This document shows, piece after piece, positions 1 through 7,691 of a stretch of 64,000 nucleotides of DNA. Positions within the stretch are counted from its first letter, which is position 1, and each line of letters opens with the position of its first letter. The translations under genes were made by a program, and so were the position numbers. The stretch comes from Gammaproteobacteria bacterium (GTDB lineage Bacteria; Pseudomonadota; Gammaproteobacteria; SZUA-140). The stretch spans positions 19,476 through 83,475 of the forward strand of contig JAKISP010000006.1 of assembly GCA_021648525.1 (NCBI GenBank), written 5' to 3'. Below the pieces are notes generated by a model. The model was not told the origin of the DNA. It worked only from the letters and a program-made list of their open reading frames with translations, and did no database searches.

Positions 1-82
1 TGTGAGTGGACGCCATACCGACCTGAATGTTGAAACTGAGCAGCTTAATGCGGTGGTCATCCACGCTTGTTATGGATGCCAT
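1..82 (-). CDS. Endonuclease/exonuclease/phosphatase (EEP) family protein, N-terminal fragment
   Basis: The first 27 residues of a minus-strand gene run off the left edge of the window. Translating from the ATG complementary to bases 80-82 gives a start that includes RIKLLSFNIQVGM. This is the opening beta-strand of the EEP (Mg-dependent phosphodiesterase) fold, whose Asn is normally a metal or active-site residue. A gene of this family sits beside dsbA in Pseudomonas, so the position supports the call. No strong ribosome-binding site precedes the ATG, so the start is provisional. The substrate (DNA, lipid or other phosphodiester) cannot be told from this fragment. Confidence 0.6.
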   Translation of the reverse strand, partial: MASITSVDDHRIKLLSFNIQVGMASTH

Positions 83-168
83 TTGAGGGTTTTTAAGTGT
101 GGATATTGGCTTCATTTCTTTAATATTAAGATGGCTATTAAATTCATTTTATCTCCAGGTGATGGAGC

Positions 169-212
169 GCAACGTGCCGCGCCATTAACTATTGATAGTA
201 GCGGCACGTTGC
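169..212. repeat. Perfect 12-bp stem-loop in the EEP-dsbA intergenic region
   Basis: GCAACGTGCCGC at 169-180 is exactly repeated in inverted form at 201-212 around a 20-base loop. There is no T-run on either side, so it is not a standard intrinsic terminator. It lies between the start of the EEP gene and the end of dsbA, and may be part of a palindromic dispersed repeat. The rest of 83-399 holds no convincing gene. Confidence 0.5.
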
Positions 213-321
213 CAATTCAATAGAGCACAAAATTAATAAAAGGCCCAGGCACGATTGTTCGTTTGCGCCCCCTGAGGTGTTAATAGCGTATTCAGCCGGA
301 TCAGAGAACAAAACCTCTGTT

Positions 322-336
322 TGTGCAAAGGTCTCA
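322..336. repeat. Solitary end resembling the terminal repeats at 1205 and 50241
   Basis: The reverse complement of 323-336 is TGAGACCTTTGCAC. It matches the first 14 bases of the inverted repeats at 1205-1224 (TGAGGCCTTTGCAC) with one difference, and is also close to those at 50242-50383. No clear partner end was found to the left. I read it as a decayed copy of the same element, though a 14-base match could be chance. Confidence 0.3.
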
Positions 337-399
337 ATAAGGAAATGGTAGTGGGATATTTCCGGCTTAATGGCTGACAAATAAGGTCGCAATGAATAA

Positions 400-1035
400 T
401 TAAGAGCTGCCTTCGAGTTTGATCAAATGATTGATCGCTTTGATCACCCCCGGAAAGCCCTGTTTACCCATGCCGGTGTCGATGCGGTATTTACCGTTGA
501 CAATCACGGTTGGGGTGCCTTGAATGCCATATTTTCGGGCGAACAGCTGGACACGGCGGACCTTGCTGTTAACACTAAAAGAGTTAAAGGTTTTGCGAAA
601 GTCATCATTGCTAATGCCGTGTTCAGCAAAGAAGTCCATCAGCTTTTTTTCGCTATTCAGGCGACGTTTTTCATTGTGGATGGCTTCAAAAAAAGGCATG
701 TGAATCTCTTCCAGCTTGCCAAGGGCCTGGGCGGTAAAGAAGGCGCGGGCATGGATTGCCCAATTTGGATTCAGGATAACCGGGATGCGAATAAACTCAA
801 CATTGTCTGGTTGGGTTTTCAACCAACGATCAAGGTGTACCTGAAAGCGATGGCAGTGTGGGCAGCCGTACCAGAACATCTCAATGACTTCGATCTTGCC
901 GCTGCTTTTCATCGGCGGTTGCGCCGGTTGTACTAGTTGGTAGTTGACCCCCTCTGTCACTGGGCCTGCAGCATGTGTCGTGGGGATAAAGGCAATAAAC
1001 AGGAGTGGGATCAGGCTTGCTAACACGCTTTTCAT
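400..1035 (-). CDS. dsbA: Thiol:disulfide interchange protein DsbA
   Basis: A periplasmic oxidase that introduces disulfide bonds into exported proteins. The 211-residue product starts with a signal peptide (hydrophobic 4-18, Ala-rich cleavage region near 22). It carries the thioredoxin-type active site CPHC at residues 58-61 in the context FWYGCPHC, and the cis-proline loop GTPT near residue 180, both DsbA hallmarks. The start is placed at the internal ATG (1035) because GAGGTG lies 7 bases upstream; an in-frame TTG at 1053 lacks such a site. Likely clients in this window include the disulfide-containing SHP cytochrome and type II secretion substrates. Confidence 0.93.
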   Translation of the reverse strand: MKSVLASLIPLLFIAFIPTTHAAGPVTEGVNYQLVQPAQPPMKSSGKIEVIEMFWYGCPHCHRFQVHLDRWLKTQPDNVEFIRIPVILNPNWAIHARAFFTAQALGKLEEIHMPFFEAIHNEKRRLNSEKKLMDFFAEHGISNDDFRKTFNSFSVNSKVRRVQLFARKYGIQGTPTVIVNGKYRIDTGMGKQGFPGVIKAINHLIKLEGSS

Positions 1036-1204
1036 CGGTGGCACCTCAGTCAATATCGGGAAATTTGTATTTGAAATTGTATGGTTATTATTTAGAGAGA
1101 TTAGCTCTCAGTGATACCTAAGACTATTCAAGTTTCGATTTATACGCAATAACCAGAGTGAATTTATCGGTGTTTAATGATGAATGAGGTATCATGCATC
1201 ATAC

Positions 1205-1365
1205 TGAGGCCTTTGCACGATACAATTCACGAATAAAAAGGGCTAATATTCCCCTGCTTTTCGTTAGAAAACTTGTCAATAGCTCGCTATTAACTGCGCT
1301 TTCTGCCTCAATCAGGAAAATATTAGCTCATTTTTCTTTCGCGCCTGTATCGTGCAAAGGCCTCA
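1205..1365. mobile_element. MITE-like palindromic element with perfect 20-bp terminal inverted repeats
   Basis: TGAGGCCTTTGCACGATACA at 1205-1224 is repeated exactly in inverted orientation at 1346-1365, enclosing 121 bp. The symmetry continues imperfectly inward, with GCTAATATT near 1244 facing AATATTAGC near 1320. The element is too short to encode a transposase and contains no credible ORF. A second element with related ends is at 50241-50383. Such ends suggest a non-autonomous element mobilised by a transposase elsewhere; no target-site duplication is obvious. It lies about 40 bp upstream of the cNMP-binding gene and fills most of the 1036-1403 gap. Confidence 0.65.
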
Positions 1366-1403
1366 TAATTTCAATAGAATTAAGATTTTGCAGGAGATAG
1401 TTG

Positions 1404-1895
1404 ATGACAACAAAACCTTTTGATTTGGCTCAGTTCCTCAATCAGCAGCATCTGTGTGAGTCGTTAACGATCAAGGAAGTTCAGACGTTACTCGATTACA
1501 CCGAGCTAGTGGAATATAAAAAGGGTGATGTCATCACTGATATCGGTGAGGTGGGTGATGCGATCTATTTTGTGGTCTCGGGTGAAACCGCGCTGGTTTA
1601 TGAAGAACGCGGCAGTGAGATGGAGATTGGCCGCATGTCTGAAGGTGAACTGGTCGGTGAGATGTCCTTTTTTGATCGTCAGCCACGCCTGTTACGGATG
1701 CGTGTTGCGACCGATAACACGCAGCTGATGAAATTGTCGCGCGTGATGTATGACCGTCTGCGTATTGAACACCCTTATCTAGCGGTGGTCTTTCTGGAAC
1801 ATGCAATCATCAGTCTTGATCATCTGGTGCGTCGTGTGAGCAGTAATGAGATGAGCCTGAGCCGTTATGTGTATGGGCGTGGTGGTAAGCGTTAA
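1404..1895 (+). CDS. Cyclic nucleotide-binding (Crp-like sensor) domain protein without DNA-binding domain
   Basis: A 163-residue protein made almost entirely of one cNMP-binding beta-barrel. It has GDAIYFVVSGE in the barrel, then GELVGEMSFFDRQPR, where the phosphate-binding cassette lies, then a short helical tail. Crp/Fnr proteins are 200-230 residues with a C-terminal helix-turn-helix, which is absent here, so this is not a stand-alone transcription factor. It may bind a nucleotide and act through a partner, or bind nothing. The ATG at 1404 is chosen over the preceding TTG because AGGAG ends 7 bases upstream. It stands between the palindromic element and engB, in the same direction as engB. 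Confidence 0.75.
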   Translation: MTTKPFDLAQFLNQQHLCESLTIKEVQTLLDYTELVEYKKGDVITDIGEVGDAIYFVVSGETALVYEERGSEMEIGRMSEGELVGEMSFFDRQPRLLRMRVATDNTQLMKLSRVMYDRLRIEHPYLAVVFLEHAIISLDHLVRRVSSNEMSLSRYVYGRGGKR

Positions 1896-1931
1896 CCCTG
1901 TCCTGTTATGACGCAAATATGTGTGAGTTGA

Positions 1932-2558
1932 ATGATGCCTGAGCCGAACCACCCCTATCGCCGTGCCACCTTTATGTTGAGTGTGGCATCGCTTTCTCAG
2001 TTGCCAGATGACGAGGGGGCTGAGGTGGCGATTGTGGGACGCTCCAATGCGGGCAAATCGAGTGCGATCAATACCATTACCGGGATTAACGCGCTGGCAC
2101 GTACCAGCAAAACACCAGGGCGCACTCAGCAGATCAATTATTTTGAGATTGCTGATGAGCGTCGCCTGGCAGATCTGCCAGGGTATGGCTATGCCAAAGT
2201 GCCACTCAGCACCAAACAAAAATGGATGAAGTTGATCGAAGATTACTTTCAGACCCGTCAGTCCTTGAAGGGGTTGATTATTGTAATGGATTGTCGTCGT
2301 CCGCTGCAGGAACTCGATTGTCAGTTGCTGGCCTGGTGCCGTGAGGCGAAGATGCCGGTTCATCTACTGCTGACCAAAGCGGATAAGTTGAGCCGTGGCG
2401 CCGCAGGCAATATGTTGCAAGCGGTGCGCCGAGATGTTGCTAAGGATTTTAATGCCGAGGGCGATCAGGAGATCTCGATGCAGCTTTTTTCATCATTGAA
2501 AAAGGTGGGGATTGATGAGGCGCATGCCTGTCTGGATGGTTGGTTGAAGCCTGGGTAG
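1932..2558 (+). CDS. engB: Ribosome biogenesis GTPase EngB (YihA/YsxC)
   Basis: A TRAFAC-class GTPase required for large ribosomal subunit maturation. The 208-residue product has the G1 loop GRSNAGKS near residue 36, G3 DLPGYGYAK near residue 80 and G4 TKAD near residue 148, in the order and length of the family. Two ATGs (1932, 1935) are possible, with only a weak ribosome-binding site. It is convergent with polA, with an intergenic region that holds a small-RNA gene in E. coli and Pseudomonas. Confidence 0.95.
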   Translation: MMPEPNHPYRRATFMLSVASLSQLPDDEGAEVAIVGRSNAGKSSAINTITGINALARTSKTPGRTQQINYFEIADERRLADLPGYGYAKVPLSTKQKWMKLIEDYFQTRQSLKGLIIVMDCRRPLQELDCQLLAWCREAKMPVHLLLTKADKLSRGAAGNMLQAVRRDVAKDFNAEGDQEISMQLFSSLKKVGIDEAHACLDGWLKPG

Positions 2559-2570
2559 AAAATTGAGGAT

Positions 2571-2616
2571 AAAAAAATCCCCGGTTATTTTAGAGAGAGG
2601 GAGGGAATAACCGGGG
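2571..2616 (-). terminator. Intrinsic terminator, minus strand
   Basis: An 11-bp perfect stem (2579-2589 with 2606-2616, CCCCGGTTATT) with a 16-base loop is followed on the minus strand by a run of seven T (2571-2577). It should end transcripts arriving from polA or from a small RNA in the 2620-2800 gap. On the plus strand the stem has no T-run, so engB probably terminates differently. Confidence 0.75.
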
Positions 2617-2770
2617 TTAAAATTCATACTCAGCCTGGGGTGGCTGAGTAAGAAGGGGCCACTCAGGGAGGCTGAGTGGTTGTGTCCAAAGACACACTTG
2701 TAAAGTAAGACGGCCAATGTTTGAAAAAGTTCAGCTTTTTTTAATCTTTTTTCGAAAAAAACTTAAAAAA
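2571..2770 (-). ncRNA. Possible Spot 42/ErsA-position small RNA
   Basis: The engB-polA gap is the position of the Spot 42 RNA gene (spf) in enterobacteria and ErsA in Pseudomonas. Here the minus strand shows a second strong hairpin (CCACTCAG at 2659-2666 with CTGAGTGG at 2672-2679) and then the intrinsic terminator at 2571-2616, the layout expected of a small RNA. AT-rich sequence at 2715-2790 could hold the promoter, but I cannot point to clear -35 and -10 boxes. The call rests on synteny and structure, not on sequence similarity. Confidence 0.3.
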
Positions 2771-2804
2771 GGTCATTTTTCTTCCAAATTACGCTAATTT
2801 CACC

Positions 2805-5528
2805 TTAATGTGCCTCATCCCAGTTGATTCCATCACCGATATCGACCACTAACGGGACTGCAAGCCTGGCGGCATCTGTCATGCAGCTGCGGATGCCATC
2901 TCTGGCGGCCGCTAGTTGATTTTCCGCAACCTCAAAAACGAGCTCATCGTGTACCTGCATCACCATTGTCACATCGATCGAATCATTTTCAAGCCATGCC
3001 GCAGTTTTTAGCATCGCTAGTTTGATAATGTCCGCGGCGCTGCCCTGCATCGGTGCGTTGATCGCAGCGCGTTCGGCGTACTGACGGCGTTGTGCATTGC
3101 GTGCGCTGATCTCAGGCAGATAGAGGCGGCGACCGAAGAGGGTCTCGACATAACCGTCGGCCCTGGCTGTTTCACGCATGCGGTCCATGTAGGAGAGCAC
3201 GCCGGGGTAACGGCTGAAATAGAGGTCGATATACTCCTGCGCCTCTTTGCGGCCCACGCCGAGCTGTTTGGCGAGGCCAAAGGCGGACATGCCGTAGATC
3301 AGGCCGAAGTTGATCGCCTTGGCGCGGCGGCGCTGCTCCGAGGTAACACTAATCGGCATTGTGTTGAAGATCTCGGCGGCGGTGGCGCTGTGGATATCAT
3401 CACCGCGCTGGAAGGCGTCGAGCAGGCCAGCATCCCCTGAAAGGTGCGCCATAATGCGTAGCTCGATCTGTGAATAATCGGCCGCGACGATGATTTTACC
3501 CTTAGGGGCGATAAAGGCCTGGCGAATGCGTCGTCCCTCTTTGTTGCGGATTGGGATGTTTTGCAGATTGGGGTTGCTGGATGAGAGTCGCCCGGTGGCG
3601 GTTACCGCCTGGTGGTATGAGGTGTGAACACGGCCAGTTTTGGGGTGGATCTGTTTGGGCAGTTTGTCGGTATAGGTCGATTTGAGTTTACTCATGCCGC
3701 GATGTTCGAGAATCAACTTTGGCAGCGGGTAGTCGAGCGCTAGCTCTTGCAAGACCTCTTCAGCCGTCGATGGCTGTCCTTTCGGGGTCTTCTTTATAAT
3801 AGGTAGCTGCTGTTTCTCAAACAGAATCTCCTGAATCTGTTTGGGTGAACTGAGGTTGAATTCCTGTTCAGCGACAATAAAGGCCTCTTGTTCGATCTGC
3901 TGCATCCGCTCGCTTAGCTCGCCACTCTGAATGTTGAGCATCTCGGCGTCGACTAACACGCCGTGGTATTCCATGCTGGCGAGGATCGGCAGTAGTGGTA
4001 ACTCAATGTCATTAAATAGCTTGTGCAGTGCCTTGTCACCTTCGACCTGCGGCCATAGTTTTTGATGCAATTGCAGGGTGATGTCGGCATCTTCGGCGGC
4101 GTAGGGCGATGCAGTCTCAAGCGGCACCTGATTAAAGGTGATCTGTTTCGCCCCCTTTCCGGCAACATCCTCGTAGTGGATGGTCTCCACACCAAGGTGG
4201 TTTTTCGCTAGTGAACCCATATCGTGGCGCGAGGCGGTGCTGTTGAGTACGTATGATTCGAGCATCGTGTCAAACGCAATACCACGTAGCTGGATGCCAT
4301 AATTGAGCAATACATTGGTGTCGTATTTGAGATTCTGCCCGACTTTTTTGCGCGCTTCATCTTCAAGTAGCGGGCGTAGCTGTTCGAGAACAGTGGTGCG
4401 ATCGAGTTGCGCTGGGGCATCTTCGTAGTCATGGGCGAGCGGTACGTAGGCGGCAGCACCCGCTTCGGTGGCAAACGAGACGCCGACAATTTCAGCTTCA
4501 ATATAATCGAGACTGGTGGTCTCAGTATCAAACGAAAACAGTTCGGCGCTGTTTAGCTGAGTGATCCATTTATCCAGCGAGGCCTGGTCGAGAATGGTGT
4601 CGTAGTGGCATTCAATTGGGGTAGGTGTTTCTGTTTCGCTTGCTGAGGATTGATCTGAAGACGCGTCATGTTCAAGCTCATCCAGCCAGCGTTTGAATTC
4701 CAGTTGCTGAAACAGTTCGCGTAGCGCATCAATATCGGCTGGTTGTGTCTGCAGTGTCTCGGGTGTTTCGGCGAGCGGTACATCAAGTTTGATGGTGGTG
4801 AGCTGGCGCGAGAGTGGTAGCTGTGCCATGTTGGCGCGGAATTTTTCGCCAATCTTGCCCTTGATGGTCTCGGCCTGGTTGATGATCTCATCGAGCGAGC
4901 CATACTGGGTAAACCATTTAACCGCCGTTTTGGGGCCAACACCAGGGATGCCGGGGATGTTGTCAGAGGTATCGCCAATCAGCGCTAGATAGTCGATGAT
5001 CTGCTCTGGTGGCAGGCCAAACTTTTCGATCACACCAGCACGATCGAGTTTCTTGTTGTTCATGGTATTGACCAGCGAGATATGTTCATTGACTAGCTGA
5101 GCCATATCTTTATCGCCGGTCGAGATCACGCTACGAATTCCACTTGCGGCCGCTTGTTGAGCCAGTGTGCCGATGACATCATCGGCCTCAACCCCTGCTT
5201 CGACGATACACGGTAACCCCATGGCGCGCACCACGGCATGTAGTGGCTCGATCTGCGTGCGCAGTTCGTCCGGCATCGGAGGGCGGTTTGCTTTGTACTG
5301 ATCAAACATCTCGTCACGAAAGGTCTTGCCTTTGGCATCAAATACGACCGCAACATAGTCTGGACTATATTCATCGATCAACGTGCGCAGCATATTAATC
5401 ACGCCGTAGATTGCGCCGGTTGCCTGCCCCTGCGAGTTGGTCAGCGGTGGCATCGCATGGAAGGCACGATAAAGATAAGAAGAGCCGTCGATCAAGATCA
5501 GCAGTTTGCTAGTGGTGTTTTTAGTCAT
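2805..5528 (-). CDS. polA: DNA polymerase I
   Basis: Full-length three-domain Pol I (907 residues; E. coli 928) for Okazaki fragment processing and repair synthesis. The N-terminal 5'-nuclease domain begins LILIDGSSYLYRAFHAMPPL. The 3'-5' exonuclease domain keeps its acidic residues (FDTETTSLD, NLKYDTNVLL, YAAEDADIT), so proofreading should be active. The polymerase domain has motif A VAADYSQIELRI, the O-helix RRRAKAINFGLIYGMS and motif C MQVHDELVFEV. It ends 246 bp from engB and is divergent from the DUF2782 region, as in Pseudomonas. Confidence 0.98.
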   Translation of the reverse strand: MTKNTTSKLLILIDGSSYLYRAFHAMPPLTNSQGQATGAIYGVINMLRTLIDEYSPDYVAVVFDAKGKTFRDEMFDQYKANRPPMPDELRTQIEPLHAVVRAMGLPCIVEAGVEADDVIGTLAQQAAASGIRSVISTGDKDMAQLVNEHISLVNTMNNKKLDRAGVIEKFGLPPEQIIDYLALIGDTSDNIPGIPGVGPKTAVKWFTQYGSLDEIINQAETIKGKIGEKFRANMAQLPLSRQLTTIKLDVPLAETPETLQTQPADIDALRELFQQLEFKRWLDELEHDASSDQSSASETETPTPIECHYDTILDQASLDKWITQLNSAELFSFDTETTSLDYIEAEIVGVSFATEAGAAAYVPLAHDYEDAPAQLDRTTVLEQLRPLLEDEARKKVGQNLKYDTNVLLNYGIQLRGIAFDTMLESYVLNSTASRHDMGSLAKNHLGVETIHYEDVAGKGAKQITFNQVPLETASPYAAEDADITLQLHQKLWPQVEGDKALHKLFNDIELPLLPILASMEYHGVLVDAEMLNIQSGELSERMQQIEQEAFIVAEQEFNLSSPKQIQEILFEKQQLPIIKKTPKGQPSTAEEVLQELALDYPLPKLILEHRGMSKLKSTYTDKLPKQIHPKTGRVHTSYHQAVTATGRLSSSNPNLQNIPIRNKEGRRIRQAFIAPKGKIIVAADYSQIELRIMAHLSGDAGLLDAFQRGDDIHSATAAEIFNTMPISVTSEQRRRAKAINFGLIYGMSAFGLAKQLGVGRKEAQEYIDLYFSRYPGVLSYMDRMRETARADGYVETLFGRRLYLPEISARNAQRRQYAERAAINAPMQGSAADIIKLAMLKTAAWLENDSIDVTMVMQVHDELVFEVAENQLAAARDGIRSCMTDAARLAVPLVVDIGDGINWDEAH

Positions 5529-5692
5529 GGAGTTAATATAGTTGGTTTATGGTCGGGGTTGATCTGCTAATATTGGGGTTAGTGGGTACCATTATAATGA
5601 TCTAGCGTTAAAAAGTGTTATGGACGAACGAACAAAAGCGGGTCATCCCTCTTTAACGGGCCAACCGATGAGGCTAGTCAGACGTAGAAGCC

Positions 5693-5905
5693 TTGATTAT
5701 TCTGGTGAGCCGCAAGTTTTGGGCGGGGCTGTTGAACTGGTTTGAGCAGACGCTGGTGGTTGAGGACACGATCAGTGTCGAAGATTTTGAACTGTTTGAG
5801 GTGTTGGATACTCCTCGGGCGGTGGTCGATGCGATATTTCAGCATTATGAAGAACGCGGATTTGAACCATCCGCCGAAGAGCGTGAGAGATTACTGATGT
5901 TATGA
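5693..5905 (+). pseudogene. LOG-family (TIGR00730-like) C-terminal remnant
   Basis: About 70 codons read IILVSRKFWAGLLNWFEQ, then TISVEDFELFEVLDTP, then AVVDAIFQHYEERGFEPSAE. This is the C-terminal end of LOG-family proteins (Rossmann-fold phosphoribohydrolase-like). The catalytic part of the family (PGGxGTxxE) is absent: an in-frame stop lies at 5675-5677 and no matching sequence precedes it before polA. The only start is TTG at 5693. Its TGA overlaps the ATG of the next gene (ATGA at 5902), so a past operon junction seems to be preserved. I judge it a truncated relic; whether it is still translated is unknown. Confidence 0.6.
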
Positions 5906-6192
5906 AAAAACTGTTTCAACTATTGTTATGCTTGGTGCTGTCTGTGGGTGGTGCCCCGTTGGTGCTGGCGGCGGAGCCTGATGACGAGCCTGAGATTACA
6001 ATTACGCGCAGCAAGACTGAAATTATAGAAGAGTACCGCGCCAACGGCAGGCTTTATATGATCAAAATCATACCGAAAAAGGGTTTTGCTTATTTTCTGG
6101 TGGATACGGATGGCGATGGTAGCCTGGATAGTCGCCAGAATGAGTTAGATGAAGGGTTGTTGATTCCTCGTTGGACGCTTTTTAGCTGGTGA
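5902..6192 (+). CDS. DUF2782 family periplasmic protein
   Basis: A 96-residue exported protein with an N-terminal signal peptide (hydrophobic 6-23). Its conserved core contains EEYRANGRLYMIKIIPKKG and FLVDTDGDGSLD and ends with WTLFSW, matching DUF2782 proteins, which are typically encoded next to polA. The function of the family is unknown. The DxDGDGxL segment looks like a small acidic, Ca-binding-type loop, but that is inference. The start overlaps the stop of the LOG remnant by 4 bases. Confidence 0.8.
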   Translation: MKKLFQLLLCLVLSVGGAPLVLAAEPDDEPEITITRSKTEIIEEYRANGRLYMIKIIPKKGFAYFLVDTDGDGSLDSRQNELDEGLLIPRWTLFSW

Positions 6193-6285
6193 ATAAGGAT
6201 GTAATGTTTCACCATGAATGTTCCATGATTCATGGTTTATCATAAGAGAACCATCTAACTACTTGTCATAATTGAGGATTGAGGG

Positions 6286-6488
6286 TTTTCCACAGAAACT
6301 GTGGATAACTCTGTGGAAAGTTTGGGGTAAAAGGCCTGAAATCGTTACAACTCAAGGCCTCGTGTTAGATTGTGTAGTTTTTGACCGATATTGATATTTC
6401 ATATAAAACAATTGGTTAGGTGTTTTTTATAGTTTTCCCATGTTGAGCTTGGTGTATTAACGCGTCAGATGAAGCAAACTGTGTATAA
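6286..6488. other. DnaA-box cluster A (candidate origin or DnaA-binding locus)
   Basis: Box-like 9-mers lie at 6286-6294 (TTTTCCACA), 6300-6308 (TGTGGATAA, reverse of the perfect box TTATCCACA), 6312-6320 (TGTGGAAAG) and 6480-6488 (TGTGTATAA, reverse of TTATACACA). The first three are spaced 14 and 12 bases apart. AT-rich DNA occupies 6370-6450. The surrounding 488-base gap (6193-6680) contains no credible gene. The same arrangement recurs at 47421-47634. Neighbouring polA/engB are usually close to the origin. It could be oriC or a DnaA-titrating or reactivating site. Confidence 0.5.
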
Positions 6489-6680
6489 GAATTTGTGTTT
6501 TAGGAAAAAGCAAGCCAGAAAGCCGCTTTATTTACCTGAAATATAGATGTCTTTAAAGTGATTACGACACAATGACTTTGCGTGGCATGCGGCGGTTAAA
6601 GATGTGAGGGGCTTGGTTAAATCTACAGGGTTAAGGTGTTTAGGGGCATGGGTAATGGGTTTGTTCATTAAGAGATTGCG

Positions 6681-7559
6681 ATGAAATTGTCTGTTGACTG
6701 GAAAGGGTTGCCAGGTGTGGTTGCGAAGGGCGCTAATACGGCGCAATGGGTGACGGCTGTCAATGTGACGTTAGTGGTATTGCTGGCCTATCACACCGCG
6801 GTGTTGAGTTGGCGTTTGGTGCCGACGGCAGAGAGAGAGGTGCTACCTGCTGTGCAGGTGGCAAGCTCACAGCAGGCCGTCGTTTCGAGTGGTGGCTGGA
6901 ATATTGCGCGCTGGAGCCTGCTTGGTAAAGAGAGTCGGAATACCCCCATGCTGGTGGCGCAGAAGGATATCCCTAAAACAACACTTAAACTGACACTTCG
7001 TGGTGTTTTTGTTGCAGATGGTGGCGGTGGTGCAATCATTGCTGAAGCAAATGGTAAGGAGCGTTACTATGCAGTGAACTCCCGAATTTCAGGTGGAGTC
7101 GTTCTTTCCGAGGTGCACCCAACCCGGGTTGTATTGAAGCGTAATAATTCGTTGGAAATACTGGAGCTGCCTAAATCGAGCATAAAGACGGCAAGCTCAT
7201 CGACCAGAGCGGGTAATAGATCTTCTCGAACAGGCGCCCGTGCTGCACCGATGAGTCTTAAGCAATATCGTAAAGACTTGCTGAAAGAACCTCAGCGCTT
7301 GACGGATGCAATCAAGATGACCCCAAAAAGTGAAAGGGGTAAATTTATTGGCTATCAGGTTAAACCAGGGCGTGACCGTGCGCTGTTTGATCGCGTTGGC
7401 CTGATGTCCGGTGATATTGTGACGGCAGTGAATGGTATTCAGCTTGATACCCCGGCAAAGGGACTTAATGTTCTGCGTAGCCTGCAAACAGCGAATAGCG
7501 TCACACTTGATATAAAAAGAAATGGGCGCGCTCAGTCATTTGACGTTAGTATTGATTAA
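6681..7559 (+). CDS. gspC: Type II secretion inner-membrane protein GspC
   Basis: Connects the inner-membrane platform to the secretin. The 292-residue product has a short cytoplasmic start, one membrane segment (about 24-44), a periplasmic homology region (about 95-165, TLKLTLRGVFV) and a C-terminal PDZ domain with DRVGLMSGDIVTAVNG near residue 240. It is the first gene of a gspC-N operon. The upstream 488 bases contain the DnaA-box cluster and presumably the operon promoter. Confidence 0.9.
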   Translation: MKLSVDWKGLPGVVAKGANTAQWVTAVNVTLVVLLAYHTAVLSWRLVPTAEREVLPAVQVASSQQAVVSSGGWNIARWSLLGKESRNTPMLVAQKDIPKTTLKLTLRGVFVADGGGGAIIAEANGKERYYAVNSRISGGVVLSEVHPTRVVLKRNNSLEILELPKSSIKTASSSTRAGNRSSRTGARAAPMSLKQYRKDLLKEPQRLTDAIKMTPKSERGKFIGYQVKPGRDRALFDRVGLMSGDIVTAVNGIQLDTPAKGLNVLRSLQTANSVTLDIKRNGRAQSFDVSID

Positions 7560-7691
7560 TTAAGTTGCGCTGAATCAAATGGATAGACGTCAATTTTTAA
7601 CATATAATGCCGTTAGTCTGTGTATAGCATTGTATTGAAACCATAAAGAGCAATAATACTCTAAACGATTTTAGAGATAGCGAGAAGAAGT

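Noticed and set aside
2..223. Plus-strand frame of 73 codons at the left edge
   Set aside because: Antisense to the start of the EEP gene, with no ribosome-binding site and no family resemblance.
427..936. Plus-strand frame of 169 codons inside dsbA
   Set aside because: Complementary-strand shadow of dsbA, which has clear motifs.
5620..5745. Small frame of about 41 codons upstream of the LOG remnant
   Set aside because: No ribosome-binding site or similarity; it overlaps the remnant in another frame.
6300..6320. FNR/Crp-type dyad at TGTGGATAACTCTGTGGA
   Set aside because: Direct, not inverted, TGTGGA repeats fit DnaA boxes better than a Crp palindrome.
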